This document shows, piece by piece, positions 1 through 6,927 of a DNA stretch of 13,718 nucleotides. Position 1 is the stretch's first letter. Each line of letters begins with the position of its first letter. This stretch comes from an uncultured Clostridia bacterium (GTDB lineage: Bacteria; Bacillota; Clostridia; TANB77; CAG-508). The notes below the pieces were generated by a model. It was not told the origin of the DNA and searched no databases. It worked only from the letters and a program-made list of their open reading frames with translations. The position numbers and the translations under genes were made by a program. The stretch covers positions 1-13,718 of the forward strand of contig CAKPLV010000006.1 of the NCBI GenBank assembly GCA_934167735.1, written 5' to 3'.

Positions 1-124
1 TAAAAATATTTCGTGCTTCTTCATCCCCTTCTTTTATCTTTATAAATAATTCATTTTTTTCTTTATTTGTAAGTACAGGTAGTTTTGAAGTATTAACTCC
101 ACAGATTTCCACCTTGTTAATCAA
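1..124 (-). CDS. sigG: RNA polymerase sporulation sigma factor SigG, N-terminal fragment (runs off left edge)
   Basis: This is the first 41 codons of the forespore-specific late sigma factor, which directs RNA polymerase to late forespore genes. The translation begins MINKVEICGVNTSKLPVL and continues into a charged helix with KIKEGDEEARNIF. The KVEICGV-(D/N)-TSKLPVL leader is a hallmark of SigG, so the match is strong even though all sigma regions lie outside the window. The start is TTG at 124-122, chosen because AGGAGG at 137-132 lies 7 bases upstream; a GTG at 112-110 is the alternative. It follows ptsI on the same strand and would need its own forespore promoter. The ribosome binding site is sequestered in a hairpin, annotated separately. 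Its presence marks the organism as a spore former. Confidence 0.9.
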   Translation of the reverse strand, partial: MINKVEICGVNTSKLPVLTNKEKNELFIKIKEGDEEARNIF

Positions 125-128
125 ATAA

Positions 129-178
129 ATACCTCCTTTTGTAAATAATTACTTTTATTATTCACAAAAAAGAGGTAT
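129..178 (-). promoter_or_regulatory. Leader hairpin burying the sigG ribosome binding site
   Basis: An imperfect inverted repeat pairs 129-135 with 172-178 (7 bp, ATACCTC/GAGGTAT), 137-140 with 167-170, 141-142 with 164-165 and 144-149 with 157-162. The apical loop is about 7 bases; there are two mismatches and one bulge. In minus-strand RNA the 3' arm contains the whole AGGAGGU of sigG, so folding would block ribosome access. No T-tract follows, so it is not a ptsI terminator. Published work on B. subtilis sigG describes a conserved leader hairpin over the ribosome binding site that lowers translation; this looks like the same device. Confidence 0.75.
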
Positions 179-186
179 GTTATTCT

Positions 187-1896
187 TTAATCTATTTTAT
201 TTTCTTCTATAAACTTGTGTAATTCTTTTTCAACATCTTCTGAAGAATTTAACATTAATATTTTATTTGCTAAATCTTCACATTTTGATTTTTCTAAATT
301 GTTTATAATTTTTCTTGCTTTTAAAATACTGTTTGAGTTCATTGAAAATTCGTCAAGTCCTAATCCTATTAATAATGGAATATAGAATTCATCTCCTGCC
401 GCTTCTCCACACATTCCACAGAATATGCCACCATCATGTGCTCCATCTATTGCTTCTTTAATTAATTTTATAACTGCAGGATGGAATTTAGTATACAGTT
501 TTGATATTTTTTCATTTCCTCTTTCAACAGCAACTGTATATTGAATTAAATCATTAGTTCCTATACTAAAGAAATCGCACTCTTTTGAAAGTCCTCTTGC
601 TATTAATGCGGCTGAAGGTATTTCTATCATTATACCTGTTTTTATTTCTTTATTATATGAAATATTTTTTTCATCTAATTCTTTTTTACATTCTTCTAAT
701 ATCTTTTTAGCTTCTTTTAGTTCTTCTATTGAAGATATCATTGGAAACATTATTGATAAATTTCCAAATGCACTTGCTCTTAATATAGCTTTTAATTGTG
801 TTTTAAATAATGTCAAATTATCAAGACAAAGTCTAATTGCTCTATATCCAAGAAATGGATTAGCTTCTTTTTCTAATTTTAAATATTTTAATTCTTTATC
901 TCCACCTACATCAAGAGTTCTTATTATTACAGATTTTCCTTGCATTTTTTCTGCAACTTGTTTGTATGCATTAAACTGTTCTTCTTCTGTTGGCATTGAT
1001 TCACTATCCATATATAAGAATTCACTTCTTAATAATCCTACACCTTCAGCAGTATTTTTTAAAGCAATATCTGCATCTGATGGTGTTCCTATATTTGCAA
1101 CTAACTCAACTTTATATCCATCTTTTGTTTTTGATTCTGTTTCTTTGAATTTTTCTAATTCATTTGTTTCTTTTTCTATTTGCTCTTTTAATTTATTTAG
1201 TTTTTGCTTTTCTTCTTCGGTTGGATTAAGATATATCTCACCTAACATTCCATCAATCGCAATATAATCTCCATTTCTGAAAACTTTTGTTGCATCTTCT
1301 ACTCTTGTAATTGCTGGAATTGCATGTGTTCTTGCCATAATCGAAGTATGTGAATTTGTTCCTCCAATTTCTGTTATTATTCCAGATATATTTTTAAAAT
1401 CTAATTTAGCTGTATCTGATGTTGTTAATTCTTTAGATACAATTATTGTGTCTTTTTCAAGATTACTTATATCAATTATTTCTTCATTAAATAATTTACT
1501 TAAAATTCTATTTTTTATATCACTTATGTCTCTAGCTCTTCCTGCCATGTATTCATCATCCATGTTTTCAAAAATTTGTATTACACTATTAAATCCAACT
1601 TCAACAGCATATTCTGCGCAATATTTTAAATTTTGAATAGCATTTTCTGTTTCTGTTATTAATGTAGGATCTTCCATAATCATTAGATATGCTTGCATAA
1701 TCTCTTGTTCTGTTCCAGATAATTTTGATACAATTTCTTTTGTTTCTTCTTTTACTTGATCAAATGCTTGTTTAAATTTTGCCATTTCTTGTTCAGGATT
1801 TTCAACAATTCTTTTTTCAATTGTTCTATCTTGGTCTTTTATAATAACAACTTTTCCAAATCCTATTCCATTTGAAACTCCTTTACCTTTTAACAT
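187..1896 (-). CDS. ptsI: Phosphoenolpyruvate-protein phosphotransferase (PTS Enzyme I)
   Basis: Cytoplasmic Enzyme I takes the phosphoryl group from PEP onto a histidine and passes it to HPr. The N-terminal HPr-binding/phospho-histidine half holds the signature GGTNSHTSIMAR with active His183. The C-terminal PEP-binding barrel holds LLRSEFLYM, GIMIEIPSAAL, the IGTNDL segment and the GMCGE motif with Cys496. At 569 residues it has normal family length and looks intact. The start is ATG at 1896-1894, because AAGGG at 1909-1905 sits 8 bases before it. A GTG at 1905 would add three residues but overlaps that Shine-Dalgarno sequence. It is the last gene of fruK-fruA-ptsH-ptsI, separated from ptsH by a hairpin. 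No obvious terminator follows before sigG. Confidence 0.97.
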   Translation of the reverse strand: MLKGKGVSNGIGFGKVVIIKDQDRTIEKRIVENPEQEMAKFKQAFDQVKEETKEIVSKLSGTEQEIMQAYLMIMEDPTLITETENAIQNLKYCAEYAVEVGFNSVIQIFENMDDEYMAGRARDISDIKNRILSKLFNEEIIDISNLEKDTIIVSKELTTSDTAKLDFKNISGIITEIGGTNSHTSIMARTHAIPAITRVEDATKVFRNGDYIAIDGMLGEIYLNPTEEEKQKLNKLKEQIEKETNELEKFKETESKTKDGYKVELVANIGTPSDADIALKNTAEGVGLLRSEFLYMDSESMPTEEEQFNAYKQVAEKMQGKSVIIRTLDVGGDKELKYLKLEKEANPFLGYRAIRLCLDNLTLFKTQLKAILRASAFGNLSIMFPMISSIEELKEAKKILEECKKELDEKNISYNKEIKTGIMIEIPSAALIARGLSKECDFFSIGTNDLIQYTVAVERGNEKISKLYTKFHPAVIKLIKEAIDGAHDGGIFCGMCGEAAGDEFYIPLLIGLGLDEFSMNSNSILKARKIINNLEKSKCEDLANKILMLNSSEDVEKELHKFIEENKID

Positions 1897-1924
1897 GCTT
1901 ATCACCCTTTCTTATGTATAAAAT

Positions 1925-1946
1925 GAGATACTTTTTACAGTATCTC
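1925..1946 (-). promoter_or_regulatory. Intergenic hairpin between ptsH and ptsI
   Basis: A perfect 8-bp stem (GAGATACT/AGTATCTC) closes a 6-base loop in the ptsH-ptsI gap. In the minus-strand transcript it is preceded by AAAAAAC and followed by ATTTTATA, so it looks like a weak terminator or a stabilising/processing stem. The T-run on the plus-strand side (1948-1953) is stronger, but no plus-strand gene uses it. It could set the HPr to Enzyme I ratio; that role is inferred. Confidence 0.6.
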
Positions 1947-1951
1947 GTTTT

Positions 1952-2215
1952 TTATTCTCCAAATTTATTATTAATAGCTTCAATTATTTCTTTTAATGCT
2001 ATTTCTTCATCAGCACCATTACATTCAATTTCAATTTCTGTATTTGCTTTGATTCCTGCAGCCATAATTGATAGAATTGATTTTGCATTTACTTTTTTAT
2101 CTCCAACATTTATATTAATATCACAATTAAATTTTGCTGCTAATTTTGCTAATTCTGAAGCTGGTCTTGCATGTAATCCAGTTTCATTTTTTAAAACTAT
2201 CTTTTCTTTTTTCAA
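1952..2215 (-). CDS. ptsH: Phosphocarrier protein HPr
   Basis: HPr is the 87-residue cytoplasmic phosphocarrier between Enzyme I and the sugar-specific EII proteins. The active-site motif TGLHARPAS places His15 exactly where expected. The regulatory motif KSILSIM places Ser46 at the HPr kinase site of Firmicutes, so HPr(Ser-P)/CcpA catabolite control is plausible, although no cre box was recognised here. The start codon is TTG at 2215-2213; no ATG fits the family length, and AGAGGTGA lies 7 bases upstream. It begins 18 bases after the double stop of fruA and is followed by the hairpin and ptsI. The sequence is complete, with no unusual residues. Confidence 0.97.
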   Translation of the reverse strand: MKKEKIVLKNETGLHARPASELAKLAAKFNCDININVGDKKVNAKSILSIMAAGIKANTEIEIECNGADEEIALKEIIEAINNKFGE

Positions 2216-2233
2216 TCTATATTCACCTCTTTA

Positions 2234-4150
2234 TTATTTTTTATCATATTCTTTTAGGTTTTTCTTTAATTTTGCCATAATTGCTGTAGCTACCATTGCT
2301 CCTACAATTATTGCAATTAAGTATTTGAAAGGATGTCCAATTGTTGCAATTACAAATATTCCTCCATGAGGTGCTCTTAAAGTACATTCAAATAACATTG
2401 ATAATGCTCCTGTTACTGCTGATCCTATTACAAATGCAGGTATTGTTCTTAATGGATCTGCAGATGCAAATGGAATTGCACCTTCTGATATAAATGATAA
2501 TCCCATTATATAGTTAACATATGCTGCTTGTTTATCTTTTTTAGGTATTTTTCTTGGAAATGCTGTTGCTAAAAATGCTATTGCAAGTGGTGGTACCATT
2601 CCTCCAGCCATTACAGCTGCCATAATTTCATATTGTCCTGAAGCTAACATTCCTGTTCCAAATGTGTATGCTGCTTTATTTATAGGACCTCCTAGGTCTA
2701 TTGCCATCATTCCTCCTAATATTGCACCTAATAAAACTTTATTTGCTGTTCCCATTGATGATAGATAATTGTTTATTGCTGTATTTATTGATGCAACATA
2801 AGGATTTATTGTTAGCATAAATAATCCAATTAATAAAATTCCAAATACAGGATATAGTAAAATTGTTTTTATACCTTCTATACTTTGTGGAAGATAACTA
2901 CACAATTTCTTTAATAGAAGAACTATATATCCACCTACAAATCCTGCTATTAGTGCTCCTAAGAAACCTGAACTTACCAATACTACTGAACTGTCTGTTA
3001 ATGATGCAAATGTTGTTCCTTGAACTGCTAAAATTCCACCTACAAATCCGACAGCAAGTCCTGGTCTATCTGCAATACTCATTGCGATATATCCTGCTAG
3101 TATATATAACATAACATTAAATGCTGCTCCACCTACTGTTTTGAAGAATGCAGCTATTGGTGTGTTCATACCAAAGTTTGATGGATTTATTGAATAATCA
3201 TCTAGTAAGAATGCTATTGCTATTAATATTCCTCCACCAACAACAAATGGTAACATGTGTGTTACACCATTCATTAAATGTTTGTATATTCTTGTTCCAA
3301 AACTTTCTTTTGTATCATCATCTTCTTGATTATTTTTATTTGATGTATGATAAATTTTGGCATTATCTGATAATACATGAGCAATTAGTTCTTCTGGTTT
3401 GTTGATTCCATCTGCAACTTTTGCTTTAACTAATTTCTTTCCATCAAATCTTGATAAATCTACTTTTGTATCTGCTGCAATTATTACTGCTTTTGCATTT
3501 TTTATTTCTTCTTTTGTAAATTTATTTTTAACTCCTGATTGACCATGTGTTTCTACTTTTACTTTATGTCCTAATTGTTCTCCCATTTTTTCTAGGCTTT
3601 CTGCTGCCATATATGTATGAGCTATTCCTGTAGGACATGCTGTAATTGCAAGTATTTCATAGTTACTATTAGCAACTTTATTTTCTGATAATTTTTCTTT
3701 TTCAGCCTCATCTATATATTTTAAGAATTCCTCTTCTGTTTTTGCATTTATTAATTTTTCTCTAAATTTAACATCCATTAATAATGTTGATAATCTACTT
3801 AATACATCTAAATGTATATTATCTTTGGTATTTGGTGCTGCAATTAAAAATAATAATTTTGCAGGTTGTCCATCTAGTGATTCAAATTCTACACCATTTG
3901 GTATTACCATTGCAGAAAGTCCTGGTTTTGAAACACTATCTGACTTTCCATGTGGAATTGCTATTCCTTCACCAATTCCTGTTGTTCCTTCTTTCTCTCT
4001 TTGCATAACAGTAGATTTATATGCTTCTTTATCCATAATGTTTCCATTATTCATCATTAAATCTACCATTTGATTAATAACATCTGTTTTATCATTTGCT
4101 ATGCCATTTAATTTTATAGCATTTTTACTTAATAAATCTGTTATTTTCAT
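2234..4150 (-). CDS. fruA: PTS fructose transporter subunit EIIABC
   Basis: This 638-residue membrane permease imports fructose and phosphorylates it to fructose 1-phosphate. The EIIA domain (about 1-145) has its phosphorylation His67 in GIAIPHGKSD. The EIIB domain (about 163-265) has the phosphocysteine Cys172 in ITACPTGIAHTYMAAE, the fructose-type EIIB signature. A linker of about 25 residues leads to the EIIC channel domain (about 288-638), with many hydrophobic segments and conserved glycine-rich pieces such as GGPINKAAYTFG and ISEGAIPFA. The A-B-C order and size are those of Firmicute FruA. ATG start at 4150 with AAAGGAGG just upstream, 19 bases after fruK. It ends in tandem TAA TAA stops before the ptsH ribosome binding site. 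Confidence 0.96.
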   Translation of the reverse strand: MKITDLLSKNAIKLNGIANDKTDVINQMVDLMMNNGNIMDKEAYKSTVMQREKEGTTGIGEGIAIPHGKSDSVSKPGLSAMVIPNGVEFESLDGQPAKLLFLIAAPNTKDNIHLDVLSRLSTLLMDVKFREKLINAKTEEEFLKYIDEAEKEKLSENKVANSNYEILAITACPTGIAHTYMAAESLEKMGEQLGHKVKVETHGQSGVKNKFTKEEIKNAKAVIIAADTKVDLSRFDGKKLVKAKVADGINKPEELIAHVLSDNAKIYHTSNKNNQEDDDTKESFGTRIYKHLMNGVTHMLPFVVGGGILIAIAFLLDDYSINPSNFGMNTPIAAFFKTVGGAAFNVMLYILAGYIAMSIADRPGLAVGFVGGILAVQGTTFASLTDSSVVLVSSGFLGALIAGFVGGYIVLLLKKLCSYLPQSIEGIKTILLYPVFGILLIGLFMLTINPYVASINTAINNYLSSMGTANKVLLGAILGGMMAIDLGGPINKAAYTFGTGMLASGQYEIMAAVMAGGMVPPLAIAFLATAFPRKIPKKDKQAAYVNYIMGLSFISEGAIPFASADPLRTIPAFVIGSAVTGALSMLFECTLRAPHGGIFVIATIGHPFKYLIAIIVGAMVATAIMAKLKKNLKEYDKK

Positions 4151-4169
4151 TTTTTTCCTCCTTTGTTTT

Positions 4170-5066
4170 TTATTTTAAAAGTTTTTCAACTCTTTCTTTT
4201 GTTGCTAGTTCTGTTGAAAATGCACTTGCACTTCCAGCAGCAATTCCTAATTTTAAAGCTTCTTTATAGTCTTTGTCTTTTATATATCCTGCAATAAAAC
4301 CAGCTACCATCGAATCTCCTGATCCTACTGTACTTATTACTTTACCTTTAGGTGCATTTGCTTTATATATTTTATTTTCTTCTGTAATTAATATTGCTCC
4401 TTCTCCTCCTAAAGATATTAATACATTTCTAGCTCCCATTTCTTGAAGCTTTTTTGCATATTGAATTATTTCTTGTTCTCCTTGTATTTTTACTCCAAAT
4501 GTTTCTTCCAATTCTTCTTTATTTGGTTTTATAAAAAAAGGATTGTATTTTAAAATTCCAATTAATAATTCTCTTGTTGCATCAACTATAAATGTTGTTT
4601 CTTTTTCTTTTAATTTTAAACATATTTTTTCATATATGTTTTTATTAATATTTTTTGGAATATTACCTGCTAAAATCACTATATCTTCTTTTTGTATTTC
4701 ATCAATTTGTTTTAAAATCTTTTCTAAATCATCTTCTGTAATTTGTGGTCCACATCCATTTAAGGCTGTTTCTTCATTTGAACTTATTTTTACATTTATT
4801 CTTGTTATACCATTTTCTACTTTTATAAAATTTGTTTTTACATTATATTGTTCTATTCTTCTTTTTAGTTCATCACCAGTAAATCCAGCAATAAATCCTA
4901 ATGCAGTATTATCAATTCCTAAGTTTTTTAAAACTATTGATACATTTAAACCTTTACCACCTGGTAATATTTTTTCGTTTGTTGTTCTATTTATTTTTCC
5001 TTTTTGAAAGTTTTCTACTTGTGATATATAATCTAACGCAGGGTTAAATGTTATTGTATATATCAT
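4170..5066 (-). CDS. fruK: 1-phosphofructokinase (PfkB family)
   Basis: This 298-residue cytoplasmic sugar kinase is predicted to phosphorylate fructose 1-phosphate, the product of FruA, with ATP to give fructose 1,6-bisphosphate for glycolysis. The N-terminal TFNPALDY and PGGKGLNVS (35-43) are the substrate-side signatures of the PfkB/1-PFK branch. The C-terminal TVGSGDSMVAGF carries the catalytic base Asp251 in the GSGD anion hole. Tagatose-6-phosphate kinase is the close alternative, but the adjoining fructose EIIABC decides for FruK. ATG start at 5066 with GGGAGG upstream. It is the first gene of the fru-pts operon; the usual neighbour fruR is absent, because the next gene upstream is carD. 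Confidence 0.94.
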   Translation of the reverse strand: MIYTITFNPALDYISQVENFQKGKINRTTNEKILPGGKGLNVSIVLKNLGIDNTALGFIAGFTGDELKRRIEQYNVKTNFIKVENGITRINVKISSNEETALNGCGPQITEDDLEKILKQIDEIQKEDIVILAGNIPKNINKNIYEKICLKLKEKETTFIVDATRELLIGILKYNPFFIKPNKEELEETFGVKIQGEQEIIQYAKKLQEMGARNVLISLGGEGAILITEENKIYKANAPKGKVISTVGSGDSMVAGFIAGYIKDKDYKEALKLGIAAGSASAFSTELATKERVEKLLK

Positions 5067-5091
5067 TTTTTCCTCCCGTATTTTTGAGTAT

Positions 5092-5120
5092 ATATTATCA
5101 TATAATCTTTTTTTTTACAA
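5092..5120 (-). promoter_or_regulatory. Candidate promoter of the fruK-fruA-ptsH-ptsI operon
   Basis: On the minus strand TTGTAA (5120-5115) is followed 17 bases later by TAATAT (5097-5092), or 15 bases later by GATAAT (5099-5094). The start of transcription would fall near 5085, leaving a short leader with the GGGAGG site. The region lies just after the carD terminator, so a new promoter is needed here. Neither box is perfect, and the AT-rich context makes chance matches likely. Confidence 0.45.
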
Positions 5121-5147
5121 TAGAATTTTTTTATTTTTCAAACAAAA

Positions 5148-5184
5148 AAAGAACCAGCTTTCTACATTATTTTCTTGGTTCTTT
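5148..5184 (-). terminator. Rho-independent terminator after carD
   Basis: A 9-bp stem AAAGAACCA/TGGTTCTTT closes a 19-base loop. On the minus strand it is followed by an unbroken T-run (complement of 5144-5150). It begins 10 bases after the carD stop and separates carD from the fru operon. The plus-strand side also has T-rich sequence, so it could work in both directions. Confidence 0.8.
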
Positions 5185-5194
5185 TATTTTTTTA

Positions 5195-5764
5195 TTATAT
5201 TTTATTTGAATCGTCAAATGGAATAAATTTGTTTACTATGTTGTCTGTTGCAACTTCAATATTAGTATCTGTTTTAAACATTGTGAATGATGTGTTTATT
5301 TTATTATCTACTAATTCTTCAACTTCATCTTGTGATGCATGCTCTGCTAATACTAATTCACTAACTAATATTTGTTTTGCATTATGTAACATTTTCTTTT
5401 CTCCTGTTGATAGTCCTTTCTCTTTTTGTTTAAAGCTTAAATTTCTAACAACATCTGCAATTTCATATATGTTTCCACTTTTCATCTTTTCCATGTTGTC
5501 TCTGTACCTTTTGTTCCAGTTCTTTTCCATTTCTGTTTCGTCTTGTTCAAGTACATTGAAAACTTTTTCAGCTTCTGTTTTATCTATTATATTTCTAATT
5601 CCATGTTGTTCAGCTGTTGATGTTGGTACCATAACTTTAACTTCACCTGGCATTTTCAATATATAATATGATTGTTTTTCCCCCAATACTTCTTTTTCTT
5701 CTATTGAATCTATTACCCCTGCTCCATGCATTGGATATACTACTTTGTCTCCTACATTGTACAT
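5195..5764 (-). CDS. CarD/CdnL-family RNA polymerase-binding transcription factor
   Basis: The 189-residue protein begins MYNVGDKVVYPMHGAGVI, the typical opening of the CarD_CdnL_TRCF RNA polymerase interaction domain (about 1-65), which binds the beta subunit. A helical C-terminal part (about 75-160) follows; in the family it contacts the upstream edge of the promoter bubble and stabilises open complexes. Family members are often important for rRNA promoters and growth. The start is ATG at 5764, because AAAGGAG is 9 bases upstream; a TTG at 5773 would overlap that site and add only three residues. It is a single-gene unit with its own strong promoter and terminator. The last 20 or so residues after the helical domain are polar and look lineage-specific. 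Confidence 0.9.
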   Translation of the reverse strand: MYNVGDKVVYPMHGAGVIDSIEEKEVLGEKQSYYILKMPGEVKVMVPTSTAEQHGIRNIIDKTEAEKVFNVLEQDETEMEKNWNKRYRDNMEKMKSGNIYEIADVVRNLSFKQKEKGLSTGEKKMLHNAKQILVSELVLAEHASQDEVEELVDNKINTSFTMFKTDTNIEVATDNIVNKFIPFDDSNKI

Positions 5765-5835
5765 GTAAGTCAACTCCTTTCAGCCATATTATTTCGGTTG
5801 TTATTAAGTTTTCTCATTTTTTACCAACCTCTTTT

Positions 5836-5864
5836 ATTATACTACAAAAAATGGCAAAAGTCAA
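5836..5864 (-). promoter_or_regulatory. Near-consensus sigma-A promoter for the CarD-family gene
   Basis: On the minus strand TTGACT (5864-5859) and TATAAT (5841-5836) are separated by exactly 17 bases. Eleven of twelve box positions match the consensus. Transcription would start near 5829, giving a leader of about 65 bases before the ATG at 5764. The -35 box lies in the loop and 3' arm of the preceding terminator. Confidence 0.85.
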
Positions 5865-5879
5865 AGCTTTTGCCATTTT
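5848..5879 (-). terminator. Rho-independent terminator after dut
   Basis: A perfect 13-bp stem (AAAATGGCAAAAG/CTTTTGCCATTTT) with a 6-base loop begins 15 bases after the dut stop. The minus-strand T-run corresponds to 5846-5851. It ends the comFC-KAP-membrane protein-dut operon and physically overlaps the promoter of the CarD-family gene. A T-rich run on the plus-strand side would allow bidirectional use. Confidence 0.9.
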
Positions 5880-5893
5880 ATTTTTTATTTTTT

Positions 5894-6355
5894 CTATTTA
5901 CTTGTTGATCCAAATCCACCTGTTCTCTCTCCTTGAGCATCATCATCATCTACTAATAAATATTTCATAAATAATGCTTGTCCTATAGCTTCTCCTTTGT
6001 GAATTGTTATGTCTTCATCTTTAACATTAAAGAAACTGAACATTATATGACCATCATTATCTGAATTTCCATAATAATCTTTGTCTATTATTCCAACTCC
6101 ATTTGTTAATACTAATCCTTTTTTCTTTGGATTAGAACTTCTATTACAAAGCATTAAATATTCATCATCTTTCATATAAGCTTTTAATCCTGTTTTTACA
6201 AGAGTTGGTACACTTCCTTTTTTAAAACTTGGAATTGTAACATCTTCTGCAGCTTCAATATCATATCCTGCTGAATATTTTGTTTTTCTTATAGGTAAAT
6301 TTATTTTTTTATCTTCAAATCCTTTTGCTATTTCAAATCCTCTTACTTTTTCCAT
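5894..6355 (-). CDS. dut: dUTP diphosphatase (dUTPase)
   Basis: The protein (153 residues) hydrolyses dUTP to dUMP and pyrophosphate, keeping uracil out of DNA and feeding thymidylate synthesis. All five trimeric-dUTPase motifs are visible: I AGYDIEAAED (29-38), II RSSNPKKKG (72-80), III GVGIIDKDYYGN (86-97) with catalytic Asp91, IV GEAIGQALF (121-129) and V ERTGGFGSTSK (143-153). The extra NSDNDGH piece after motif III is, as I recall, also found in Bacillus and phage-type dUTPases. The start is ATG at 6355, served by AAAGGA about 9 bases upstream. An ATG at 6388 would overlap the stop of the preceding gene and lacks a good site. Last gene of its operon. Confidence 0.94.
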   Translation of the reverse strand: MEKVRGFEIAKGFEDKKINLPIRKTKYSAGYDIEAAEDVTIPSFKKGSVPTLVKTGLKAYMKDDEYLMLCNRSSNPKKKGLVLTNGVGIIDKDYYGNSDNDGHIMFSFFNVKDEDITIHKGEAIGQALFMKYLLVDDDDAQGERTGGFGSTSK

Positions 6356-6374
6356 TTGTATTTTCCTTTCTTTT

Positions 6375-6902
6375 TTAATTATTGCCATTTACATTTACCA
6401 TTCCTGAACTACTTGCTGAAATTGCATATTGTCCTTCATTTGAGAAGCTGAAGAATGAACTTTTTAATGTTTGGGCTGTTGTACTATTTTGATTTTTTAC
6501 TGAAACAGATATTATATCACCTTGTTTTAATGGATATAATGATGTACTTCCATTTAATTTATCTAAAATTTGTGTTGTATATTCTGAATAGTATACATTT
6601 TCACCAATTTTAGTGTAATTAGCTTGTGTTGTTTTTTTACCTGGGTTTTCATCTAAAACCTGTACTTCCATTTCAATATCATATACATTTCCTGTTGCAG
6701 ATAATCTGTTTTCAAAGTTTTGGTATTTTGCCATTGTTAATTTTCCAGTATTTTTTACATCTGTTACAAATTCTTCTACTATTAATTTTACATTTTCTTG
6801 TGTAACATTATCATTTCTGTCTGTCATTGTTACTAATGGTACAACAAATAATAATGCTGCTGCAACTAATACAGCTATAAGAGTTGATGTAGAATTTTGC
6901 AT
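6375..6902 (-). CDS. Membrane-anchored or secreted protein of unknown function
   Basis: I do not recognise this family with certainty. The 175-residue product has one hydrophobic segment near its N-terminus (about residues 7-25, rich in A, V and L, ending in VPLV). A polar domain with many N, T and S follows, presumably outside the membrane. There are few positive charges before the segment, so it could be an uncleaved anchor or a pilin/TadE-like leader. The stretch TGNVYDIEMEVQVLDENPG resembles proteins I associate with clostridial surface or pseudopilin-like gene clusters, but that is weak. The start is ATG at 6902 with AAAGGAAG 8 bases upstream; a GTG at 6911 is less likely. It lies 25 bases after the KAP-type NTPase gene and 19 bases before dut, in one operon. 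Confidence 0.8.
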   Translation of the reverse strand: MQNSTSTLIAVLVAAALLFVVPLVTMTDRNDNVTQENVKLIVEEFVTDVKNTGKLTMAKYQNFENRLSATGNVYDIEMEVQVLDENPGKKTTQANYTKIGENVYYSEYTTQILDKLNGSTSLYPLKQGDIISVSVKNQNSTTAQTLKSSFFSFSNEGQYAISASSSGMVNVNGNN

Positions 6903-6927
6903 ATATATCACTTCCTTTCAATTTTAT

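Noticed and set aside
187..214. A possible forespore sigma (F/G) promoter for sigG, with a GTTTA -35-like box at 214-210
   Set aside because: No convincing -10 element of the sigma-F or sigma-G type at the right distance; matches in AT-rich DNA are expected by chance.
1925..1953. Plus-strand terminator at the ptsH-ptsI hairpin
   Set aside because: The T-run is good on that strand, but there is no plus-strand gene nearby to terminate.
1872..2369. Plus-strand open frame of 165 codons across ptsH and the ends of ptsI and fruA
   Set aside because: It overlaps three well-supported minus-strand genes; its hydrophobic translation is the usual complement of AT-rich coding DNA.
2863..4073. Several plus-strand open frames opposite fruA, up to 85 codons
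   Set aside because: They oppose a full-length conserved gene, have leucine/isoleucine-rich shadow translations and lack family motifs or ribosome binding sites.
5067..5140. CcpA (cre) or FruR operator in the fru operon leader
   Set aside because: No TGNAANCGNTNNCA-like sequence or clear GC-containing palindrome was found; the leader is nearly pure A/T.
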